This document shows, in pieces, positions 1 through 6,036 of a stretch of DNA of 6,401 bases (position 1 is the first letter of the stretch; every line of letters begins with the position of its first letter). The notes below the pieces were generated by a model that ran no database searches, was not told where the DNA came from, and worked only from the letters and a program-made list of their open reading frames with translations. The stretch lies in contig JAIRVD010000364.1 of assembly GCA_031254075.1 (NCBI GenBank), forward strand, positions 1 through 6,401, given 5' to 3'. The translations under genes were made by a program, and so were the position numbers. The DNA is from Clostridiales bacterium (GTDB taxonomy: Bacteria; Bacillota; Clostridia; Lachnospirales; WQUN01).

Positions 1-586
1 CTATTCCTATGGAAACGGTTACAAATTGCGTGTCGCTTCCGCTGTGAGGAATTTCCAAGCCGCGAACGAAATCAAGCATACGTTCGGCGACCAAACGCGC
101 GCCGTCTTCAGGAGTGTGCGGCATAACCGCAACAAATTCCTCGCCGCCGTAACGCGCAACAAAATCATCCGCGCGTAAAACGGAATTCTTTAACGCCTCG
201 GCAACCCTGCGAATGCATTCGTCGCCCTCGCTCGCGCCATAGGTTTCGTTATACTGCTTTATGAAATCCACGTCAACTTTAATAACACTCAGCATATCGC
301 CCATTCGTCCCATTGCCCCGAGAACGCGGTCCATGTTTTCCTGCAAATATCGCTTGTTGTAAACGCCGGTAAGCAAATCGCAGTTCGCCTTATCAATAAT
401 TTCCGGTTGCTTGCGCTCGGAAACTTTTATCATATTTCTGTATTGATTGAATTGATTTAATAATTTGCCGTATTCGTCAACAATTTTTTCGTAATGTGAT
501 AAATCAAGAACGCCGCCGTCTTCCATGCCGCGCAGTGTCGCAAGCGCGTTGCTGTAAAATTGTTGTTCCCTCGCAAACAAATTCAT
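1..586 (-). CDS. GGDEF-domain diguanylate cyclase, C-terminus cut by window edge
   Basis: Predicted to condense two GTP into the second messenger c-di-GMP in the cytoplasm. The visible 195 codons begin with about 65 residues rich in charged and Gln/Asn positions, with no membrane segment or recognisable sensor domain; these probably form a helical dimerisation linker. The GGDEF domain begins near DLLTGVYNKR (70-79). Metal-binding Asp residues are in VDVDF (D105 and D107), the guanine-contact residues are N113 and D122, and the active-site loop is GGEEF (147-151). RADD (138-141) sits five residues before that loop, exactly where the inhibitory RxxD I-site lies in PleD. The usual His after YG is Ala (YGASEGD). 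The sequence runs off just after the conserved TVSIG strand, so roughly the last 35-50 residues are missing. The ATG at 584-586 has GGAGG seven bases upstream. Activity is inferred from intact motifs; the input signal is unknown. Confidence 0.93.
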   Translation of the reverse strand, partial: MNLFAREQQFYSNALATLRGMEDGGVLDLSHYEKIVDEYGKLLNQFNQYRNMIKVSERKQPEIIDKANCDLLTGVYNKRYLQENMDRVLGAMGRMGDMLSVIKVDVDFIKQYNETYGASEGDECIRRVAEALKNSVLRADDFVARYGGEEFVAVMPHTPEDGARLVAERMLDFVRGLEIPHSGSDTQFVTVSIGI

Positions 587-609
587 ATTTTAGCCTCCCG
601 ACCGATTAC

Positions 610-638
610 ATTTTATTCTAATTTGAAAACTTTTTCAA
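610..638 (-). promoter_or_regulatory. Predicted housekeeping-sigma promoter of the diguanylate cyclase gene
   Basis: On the minus strand, TTGAAA (633-638) is followed by a 17-base spacer and TAAAAT (610-615). This is a close match to the sigma-70/sigma-A consensus and begins only seven bases after the smc stop codon. A start near 603 would give a leader of about 17 nucleotides carrying the GGAGG site. The cyclase can therefore probably be transcribed independently of smc. No GC-rich hairpin with a T-run lies in this 58-bp gap, so read-through from smc is also likely. Confidence 0.6.
623..638. repeat. Short inverted repeat over the cyclase -35 box
   Basis: TTGAAAA and TTTTCAA are seven-base inverted arms separated by two bases, and the left arm contains the -35 hexamer. 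It is too AT-rich, with too small a loop, to be a convincing terminator on the minus strand. It could be an operator for a dimeric regulator, or a chance match in AT-rich DNA. Confidence 0.35.
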
Positions 639-644
639 TTATTT

Positions 645-3600
645 TTATACAAACTTTACGCTTACAAGTTTTGAAATCCCTTGCTCTTCCATTGTTACGC
701 CGTATAAATTGTCAGCCGCTTCCATCGTTCCTTTGCGGTGAGTGATTATTATAAACTGTGTGCCTGTCGCATATTGACGAAGAAAATTTGCGAAGCGTGT
801 TACATTCGCGTCGTCAAGCGCGGATTCGATTTCATCAAGAACACAGAACGGCGACGGCTTCATCCGCAGAATTGCGAACAATAACGCGATTGCCGTAAGC
901 GCACGTTCGCCGCCCGAAAGCAACGTCATGCTTTGCAGCGATTTGCCCGGCGGCTGCGCGATTATTTCAATGCCCGATTCCAAAATATTTTCCGTATCGG
1001 AAAGAGATAGACTCGCCCTTCCGCCGTCAAACATTTCTTTAAACACATCAGAGAAATGTATCGCGATTTCGGAAAACTTTTCCGCGAACTGCGCTTCCAT
1101 TTGCGAAGTTAAATTTTTTATCAATTCATCGAGCGATGCTTCCGCGCCCAAAATATCGTCGCGCTGCGCAACAAGAAATCCGTGGCGCGTTTTTATTTGC
1201 TTGAACGCTTCGATTGCTCCGATATTTACGTTCGTCATTTGAGAAAGTTCGAATTTCAATTTTTGTCCCGTTTTGCGTAACGCGGTTTCGCTTAGGTCGG
1301 AACGCTTGAACGTCATCGCGTTTTGATAGGTTAAATTGTATTCCTCCCAAATTTCATTGTGTAAACGATGGCTTGCCGCGTCGAGATTTTCTTTCCGCGC
1401 TTCAAGGCGCGCGATTTCGCGTTCGAGCAGCGTCGTTGCGTCGGTGTGCGTGCGTTCGTCGGCTTCGGTTTTGCTGATTAAGCCGTCTAACTCAGTTTTT
1501 TCCGCCTCTGCTTCCGACAGCGCGGCACGAGTTTCTCCTAATACATATTGCATTTTTTCAAGCTCCGCGGTTTTTAAAACACCGTCGGATTTTGCTTTTT
1601 CCGAGGCGGATTCATTCGCGGATATTTCCGCGAGAATTAATCTGCGTTCTTCCGATAAAACATTTTCTTCTTTTTGCAAACGCGAAATATTTTTTTCGCA
1701 AGTCGCAATGCGGTCTGTGATTCGGCTTATTTCAATGCGAAGCTCGGTTAACGCATCGTTTTCTTCGGAAAAATTTTGACGCGTTTGCTCGATTTCCTTC
1801 TGGTAATTTTCTAAATTTTCGCGTGCCTGCTCACATAGGGTTTCTTTTTCGGTAAGCTCCGCCTTTGCCGCGCGAACCGCTCCGTTTGCTTCCACGAGAC
1901 GTGACATTATTGTGTCGTTTTCTTCATTATAATGCCGGGTCTTTTCCGTTAAAATTTTTATATTCTCTTCCGCGTCTTTTAATTTCGTGTTTAAATTTTG
2001 TTGTTGCAATTGCAGACTGCTTATGTTTTCGCTTGCGCGGTTTAACAAGTCGCGCGTTGCACTGCGTTTTTCGCCTAAAACGCGTTCGCTTTCCGTCAGC
2101 CTTTCCATATTATTCCGAAGAATGTCCACCTGTTCCTTCAATTGCGCAAGCTGCCGCGAACGCCCGATTATCCCCGCGCTTTGCCGCGCTACGCTTCCGC
2201 CGGTGATTGCTCCGCCCGGGCTTAAACGTTCGCCGCCCTTTGTTACGATTTTATAGGAATATTTGAATTTTTTATGAAGAACAAGCGCGTTTTCCAGTGT
2301 GTCGATTATCAAAATGTCGCCGAGCAGATGCGAAATAACCTGCATATATTCGGAATCACAATCTGCAAGCTCTGCGGCGATTCCGATAAAGCCGGGTTCG
2401 TTTTTCAAACGCCCCGCGTCGATACTGCGTCCGCGCACCGCAGAAAGCGGCAAAAATGTTGCCCGTCCTTCCTTAGAATTTTTTAAAAAATTAATCGCGA
2501 GTTTTGCGTCTTCTTCGGTTTGTGTAATTATATTCTGCGCCGCGCTGCCGAGCGCGATTTCGATTGCCGTTTCAAATTCCGGCTGAACACCGATTAATTC
2601 ACCGACCGCGCCGCGGATTCCGCTGAAATTTTTATCGCTTGCCTTCTTCGCCAAAACGGCTTTAACACTGCGATAATATCCTTCATGCTGCGCCTCCAAA
2701 TCGGAAAGCGCACGAAAACGTCCTCTGCTCGCCGTCAGAGTTTCCGACGCCGCGCGAAGGTTTTTTTGAAGCTCGTCCGATTCCGTTTTAAATTGATTAT
2801 ATGCTTGCAAATATGTTTCATGTTTTTTTTGCGCGGCGGCGATTTCGTCTTCGCATGTTTTTAACGCCGATTCGGCGTTCGCCCGTGCGGTGCTTTGCTC
2901 TTCCGATTTAGTTTCGTGACGGTCGATTTCTATATTCAAACGTTCCTTATCTTCTTCAAGACGTCGATACGCGTTTTCCGCTTCAAGAACCGCCGCTCGG
3001 CTGTCGGTCGCGGTGTTCATAGCGTCCATCAGCGCGGTGTTTAACGCGTCTGTTTCCGCCGCGCCCTCGCGCATTACACCTTCGCGTTGCGCCGAAATTT
3101 CCATTTGCTCTTCCAACCGATTATTTAAATTTTCCGACTCCGTTTGCGCGTCGGAAATTATTTTATTTTCTTTTTCGCGTTCTTCTTTTCTTTCCGAAAT
3201 TAACGCGCTGCGTTTTTCGGCTTCGTTTTTCAAACGCGCGATATCGGTTTCCAATTGCACGCCGCGATTTTCTAAAATTTTTATGTCGCTTTGACGTTGC
3301 TCTATTGCCGTTGTGGTTTCTAACAAAGCCTCGGTTGCGCGGCGATATTTTACATCCGAAGCGGCGGCGCGTGTTTTCAATTTCTCAGAAACGGAACGCG
3401 CTTCCGTGAGCAATCGCTTTCCGTCGCCCGATTGCGTTAAAATATTCGCGAGGGATGTTTCGGTATGTTCAAGTTCGGCGTTTATTTTTAAAATATCGCT
3501 GAGAAAAATATTAATATGAATATTTTTATACTCATCGCGCAATTCGAGAAAACGACGTGCTTCTTCCGATTGCGCTTCAAGCGGCTCGAACTGCTCGTCG

Positions 3601-4193
3601 AGTTCAGCAATAATATCGTCAACGCGCGCGCGATTTTGTTTTTCGCGTTCCAATTTATTTAAAGCTTCACCGCGCCGCGCTTTAAATTTACTTATACCTG
3701 CGGCGTCTTCGAAAACATGTCGCCTGTCCTCGGAACGCAAACTCAAAATCTCGTCGATGCGCCCCTGCCCGATAATCGAATAACCGTCGCGCCCGACGCC
3801 GGTGTCCATAAAAAGCATTTGAATATCTTTCAGACGGCACGCCTCGCCGTTAATTGCAAACTCGCTTTCGCCCGAACGATAAACGCGCCGCGTAACCGCA
3901 ATTTCTTTAAAATCCAACGGAAGCGCGTTGTCGCTGTTATCAAGGCGCATTGTAATTTCGGCATAGCCGAGCGGTTTTCTGTGAGCCGTTCCGGAAAAAA
4001 TAATATCTTCCATTTTTCCGCCGCGAAGCTGTTTCGCGCTTTGTTCGCCCAAAACCCAACGCAACGCGTCGGCAATATTCGATTTTCCGCTGCCGTTCGG
4101 ACCGACGACCGCGTTAAGCCCGGGCGCGAATTCAAGCGAAATTCGTTCCGCGAAAGATTTAAACCCCGCAAGCTCTAATTTTTTCAAATGCAT
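645..4193 (-). CDS. smc: Chromosome segregation ATPase SMC
   Basis: Core subunit of the bacterial SMC-ScpAB condensin, an ATP-driven DNA-loop-forming complex on the nucleoid. The 1182-residue product has the full family layout. The N-terminal head has Walker A GPNGSGKS (31-38), the R-loop region near residue 60 and the Q-loop in IIGQGR (Q143). A long coiled coil runs from about 160 to 510. The hinge spans about 524-669 and ends in the glycine-rich GGAITGGS (660-667). A second coiled coil runs from about 680 to 985. The C-terminal head has signature LLSGGE (1091-1096), Walker B ending FCVLDE (D1120, catalytic E1121), D-loop ALDDANV and the switch His in ITHRKGTM (H1152). Length is typical and no residue is missing. 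I chose the ATG at 4191-4193: it gives the standard opening MHLKKLELAGFKSF and has GTGAGG upstream. An in-frame TTG 11 codons earlier lies about at the predicted transcription start. Unlike many Firmicutes, no rnc or ftsY flanks it. Confidence 0.98.
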   Translation of the reverse strand: MHLKKLELAGFKSFAERISLEFAPGLNAVVGPNGSGKSNIADALRWVLGEQSAKQLRGGKMEDIIFSGTAHRKPLGYAEITMRLDNSDNALPLDFKEIAVTRRVYRSGESEFAINGEACRLKDIQMLFMDTGVGRDGYSIIGQGRIDEILSLRSEDRRHVFEDAAGISKFKARRGEALNKLEREKQNRARVDDIIAELDEQFEPLEAQSEEARRFLELRDEYKNIHINIFLSDILKINAELEHTETSLANILTQSGDGKRLLTEARSVSEKLKTRAAASDVKYRRATEALLETTTAIEQRQSDIKILENRGVQLETDIARLKNEAEKRSALISERKEEREKENKIISDAQTESENLNNRLEEQMEISAQREGVMREGAAETDALNTALMDAMNTATDSRAAVLEAENAYRRLEEDKERLNIEIDRHETKSEEQSTARANAESALKTCEDEIAAAQKKHETYLQAYNQFKTESDELQKNLRAASETLTASRGRFRALSDLEAQHEGYYRSVKAVLAKKASDKNFSGIRGAVGELIGVQPEFETAIEIALGSAAQNIITQTEEDAKLAINFLKNSKEGRATFLPLSAVRGRSIDAGRLKNEPGFIGIAAELADCDSEYMQVISHLLGDILIIDTLENALVLHKKFKYSYKIVTKGGERLSPGGAITGGSVARQSAGIIGRSRQLAQLKEQVDILRNNMERLTESERVLGEKRSATRDLLNRASENISSLQLQQQNLNTKLKDAEENIKILTEKTRHYNEENDTIMSRLVEANGAVRAAKAELTEKETLCEQARENLENYQKEIEQTRQNFSEENDALTELRIEISRITDRIATCEKNISRLQKEENVLSEERRLILAEISANESASEKAKSDGVLKTAELEKMQYVLGETRAALSEAEAEKTELDGLISKTEADERTHTDATTLLEREIARLEARKENLDAASHRLHNEIWEEYNLTYQNAMTFKRSDLSETALRKTGQKLKFELSQMTNVNIGAIEAFKQIKTRHGFLVAQRDDILGAEASLDELIKNLTSQMEAQFAEKFSEIAIHFSDVFKEMFDGGRASLSLSDTENILESGIEIIAQPPGKSLQSMTLLSGGERALTAIALLFAILRMKPSPFCVLDEIESALDDANVTRFANFLRQYATGTQFIIITHRKGTMEAADNLYGVTMEEQGISKLVSVKFV

Positions 4194-4234
4194 AAAAAAA
4201 ATCCTCACATTTACCTTTTCTTCCAAAAAGATTA

Positions 4235-4243
4235 TGATATAAT
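4235..4243 (+). promoter_or_regulatory. Predicted extended -10 promoter of the P-loop ATPase gene
   Basis: TGaTATAAT is a perfect extended -10 element (TG at 4235-4236, TATAAT at 4238-4243). The best upstream -35 candidates (for example TTTTCT at 4216-4221) are poor, which is usual when an extended -10 is present. Transcription would begin near 4250, giving a leader of about 36 bases. It lies inside the spacer of the divergent smc promoter. Confidence 0.55.
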
Positions 4244-4256
4244 TACAATTGTATTA
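4240..4256. promoter_or_regulatory. Candidate operator palindrome between divergent promoters
   Basis: TACAATTGTA (4244-4253) is a perfect 10-bp palindrome. It extends imperfectly to TAATTACAATTGTATTA (4240-4256), with the outer arms offset by one base. It lies in the spacer of the smc promoter and at the predicted start point of the ATPase transcript. A protein bound here could block both. The sequence does not match an operator I can name, and AT-rich promoter DNA does produce short palindromes by chance. Confidence 0.35.
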
Positions 4257-4271
4257 CAAGACATTTTTCTA

Positions 4272-4288
4272 AGGAGGCGGTTTCATTG
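4272..4288 (+). promoter_or_regulatory. Strong ribosome binding site that fixes a TTG start
   Basis: AGGAGG at 4272-4277 is followed after eight bases by TTG (4286-4288). No ATG or GTG lies at suitable spacing. The first in-frame ATG, at 4307, would remove the first Gly of the Walker A loop. The TTG is therefore the start. Confidence 0.85.
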
Positions 4289-4705
4289 GTACAGTTTTTG
4301 GCAGGAATGAAAGGTGAAGGAAAAACCCGCAAGCTCATTGACATGGCAAACAACGACGCAAAAGTAACAGACGGTCACTTGGTTTTCATTGATGATGACA
4401 AGCGACATATTTTTGACCTGCATCGCGATATTCGTTTCGTGGAAGCAGGAAAGGGCGAGCTTGCGAACTACCGCGAATTTATCGGTTTTGTTCTCGGAAT
4501 TCTTTCCCAGAACAGCGACATAAAACATATTTACGTTGACGGACTGAATAATATTTTGGCAAAAGACGGTGTAACAAATGACGCGCTGTTAAAATTAAAA
4601 AACCGTCTTGACTCCCTTGCGAAAACAGACCAAGTTGGTTTTTCGATAAGCATTCATTGCGACCGCGAATCTTTGCCCGACGAAATTAAGGAAGCCTTGA
4701 TTTAA
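4286..4705 (+). CDS. Small conserved P-loop ATPase of unknown role
   Basis: A 139-residue cytoplasmic protein made of little more than one nucleotide-binding domain. Walker A is GMKGEGKT (7-14), immediately after the first strand, and is followed by the helix RKLIDMANN. A hydrophobic strand HIYVD (81-85) looks like Walker B, and a late strand VGFSISIH (117-124) completes the apparent fold. I see no DNA-binding, membrane or secretion segment. It resembles a widespread family of single-domain proteins in Clostridia and relatives, often labelled ATP-binding protein or, wrongly, PilT-like; it lacks the His and Asp boxes and the size of a real PilT motor. It is first in the rightward block and 77 bases before the EAL-HDOD gene, with which it may be co-transcribed. 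Binding of ATP or GTP is well supported; substrate and pathway are unknown. Confidence 0.88.
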   Translation: MVQFLAGMKGEGKTRKLIDMANNDAKVTDGHLVFIDDDKRHIFDLHRDIRFVEAGKGELANYREFIGFVLGILSQNSDIKHIYVDGLNNILAKDGVTNDALLKLKNRLDSLAKTDQVGFSISIHCDRESLPDEIKEALI

Positions 4706-4710
4706 ACTTC

Positions 4711-4739
4711 TTGAACACTGACAAAACATTTGTTATAGT
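4711..4739 (+). promoter_or_regulatory. Predicted promoter of the EAL-HDOD gene
   Basis: TTGAAC (4711-4716), a 17-base spacer and TATAGT (4734-4739) match the sigma-A consensus well and start five bases after the ATPase stop codon. A transcript starting near 4746 would have a leader of about 37 bases. No terminator hairpin precedes it, so the gene probably has both read-through and its own transcription. Confidence 0.6.
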
Positions 4740-4782
4740 ACACACATTAGAAAAAATGCCAATTCCGAAAGAAGGATGTCGC

Positions 4783-6036
4783 ATGAATTTGTTAATTGTG
4801 CCCAAACCGCTATTTACGGGTAAAATGCAAGTTGAAGGGTATTTTATGTCAGCGCAGTACGGCAATGCGATTCTGGAATCGACAAAGTCGAATCCTCTGG
4901 ACAGGGCTATGGATTCGCCTTTCATAGACTTTGTAAACGATGTCGGGTTGGATGCGCTGACACAGAGCAAGCCGATTTTTATTCCGGTTACGCAAATTCA
5001 GCTTTTTACGGAACTCAATAAAAATATCACAGAGGAAACGGATAAAATTGTCTTTCTGCTGAACGAAAATATTACATTTGACGAGCTTGTGCTTGAAAGA
5101 TGCAGTCATTTTCACGGGCTCGGGTTTAAGTTCTCGGCAATTTTCAGAGGCAGGGCAGAGGATATTCTTCCGGTAAAGCCGTTTATAAGTTATGTTCTTT
5201 TGAAGGTTCCGCTAAACAATCTTGTTTCTTATTCCGGAATTATTAAAAATGAATTCCCCAACGCTGAAGTCGTAGCAATGGAAATAAGCGAAAAACCCGT
5301 TTTCGACCAAATTGTAATGCATCGTGATTCGAAAATTGATTTATACGACGGCGCATTTTACAAAGTTCGAATTCCGACCAATGCAAAGCAGAACGCGCTT
5401 TCGCCGCTTAAAACGAATTATATTCAACTGTTAAATGTCGTAAACCAAGACGACTTCGATTTCCAAGCTTTCACACGCACAATCAGGCAGGATACCGCGC
5501 TTGCGATTCAGTTTATGAAACTCGTTAACACAGCGGGTAAAACGCGGTCGGAAGTTAAAAACCTTAACCAAGCCGCCGCAATGCTCGGTCAAAAGGAAAT
5601 CAAAAAATGGGTTTCTACAGCGGTTTCTAACGCGCTTTGCACTGACAGTCCGTCTGAAATTATGCGTCTGTCGCTGATTCGCGCGAAATTCTGCGAGAAT
5701 CTTGCGCGGCATTTCGAAATGGGCATGGCTGCGGAAAATCTCTTCCTAATGGGACTGTTCTCCGTGCTTGACGTTATTTTGGATATTCCGATTGAAGACG
5801 CGTTCAAAATGGTGTTTGTTCCGCCGCAAATAAAAGACGCGCTGGTTACGCAGCAGGGCGAATTTTATATCGTGCTGTTCTTCGTGCAGGAATACGAAAT
5901 GGGGCATTGGAAGGAAATTTCTCGCATTGCTCTCGTGCGCAATATTTCTATCGACCAAATACACATTGCGTATAAAGAAGCTTTGCTTTGGTACAGCGAC
6001 TTAATTAACATGACTTTCGACCAAGAAGACTTATAA
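4783..6036 (+). CDS. Degenerate EAL domain plus HDOD domain signalling protein
   Basis: A 417-residue cytoplasmic protein with the two-domain layout of YuxH/CdgJ-type regulators. Residues 1 to about 195 match an EAL domain in strand pattern only. The opening MNLLIVPKPLFTGKMQVEGY corresponds to the family's VARQPIFD...VYGYELL, but the position of the catalytic EAL Glu is Phe (GYFMS, 19-23). The DDF metal motif is replaced near FKFSAIF (115-121), and the late QGYFF motif reads DGAFY (D189). It should not hydrolyse c-di-GMP, though it might still bind a nucleotide or partner. The HDOD domain runs from about 212 to 400, with FMKLVNTAG (244-252), AAMLGQKEIKKWV (265-277) and MGLFSVLDVILDIP (323-336) at the expected spacing. 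HDOD is an HD-like fold without the metal-binding HD pair and usually serves protein interaction. The ATG at 4783-4785 follows AAGGA by six bases. A TTG 24 codons upstream is rejected because it is part of the -35 box. The next gene follows directly. Confidence 0.92.
   Translation: MNLLIVPKPLFTGKMQVEGYFMSAQYGNAILESTKSNPLDRAMDSPFIDFVNDVGLDALTQSKPIFIPVTQIQLFTELNKNITEETDKIVFLLNENITFDELVLERCSHFHGLGFKFSAIFRGRAEDILPVKPFISYVLLKVPLNNLVSYSGIIKNEFPNAEVVAMEISEKPVFDQIVMHRDSKIDLYDGAFYKVRIPTNAKQNALSPLKTNYIQLLNVVNQDDFDFQAFTRTIRQDTALAIQFMKLVNTAGKTRSEVKNLNQAAAMLGQKEIKKWVSTAVSNALCTDSPSEIMRLSLIRAKFCENLARHFEMGMAAENLFLMGLFSVLDVILDIPIEDAFKMVFVPPQIKDALVTQQGEFYIVLFFVQEYEMGHWKEISRIALVRNISIDQIHIAYKEALLWYSDLINMTFDQEDL

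Larger units (their letters stand above)
4231..4259 (-). promoter_or_regulatory. Predicted smc promoter
   Basis: On the minus strand, TTGTAA (4254-4259), a 17-base spacer and CATAAT (4231-4236) form a good sigma-A-type promoter. The expected transcription start is near 4224, about 31 bases before the smc ATG. The leader contains the GTGAGG ribosome binding site. The spacer holds the palindrome and the whole of the oppositely directed -10 element of the ATPase gene. Confidence 0.6.

Noticed and set aside
623..650. Possible terminator after smc
   Set aside because: The stem is AT-rich with a two-base loop and is not followed by a T-run on the minus strand. It is better read as part of a promoter or operator.
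560..745. Plus-strand open frame of 61 codons across the smc-cyclase gap
   Set aside because: It overlaps the starts and ends of two well-supported minus-strand genes and has no ribosome binding site or recognisable motif.
1336..1779. Open frame of 147 codons on the plus strand, opposite the SMC coiled coil
   Set aside because: The Ser/Ala/Arg/Phe-rich low-complexity product is what antisense reading of Glu/Lys/Ala-rich coiled-coil codons gives. There is no start context.
3717..4178. Long open frame of 153 codons on the plus strand, antisense to the SMC head
   Set aside because: It lies wholly inside smc, has no ribosome binding site or recognisable domain, and its length is explained by the codon use of the real gene on the other strand.
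4194..4226. TTG start extending SMC by 11 residues
   Set aside because: It has no Shine-Dalgarno, lies about at the predicted transcription start, and adds residues not seen before the standard MHLKKLELAGFKSF opening.
4286..4705. PilT or twitching-motility label for the small ATPase
   Set aside because: At 139 residues it lacks the PilT N-terminal domain, Asp box and His box. Only the Walker motifs are shared.
4711..4782. TTG start extending the EAL-HDOD protein by 24 residues
   Set aside because: The TTG is part of the -35 hexamer, has no ribosome binding site, and the extension does not resemble the family. The ATG at 4783 has AAGGA at good spacing.
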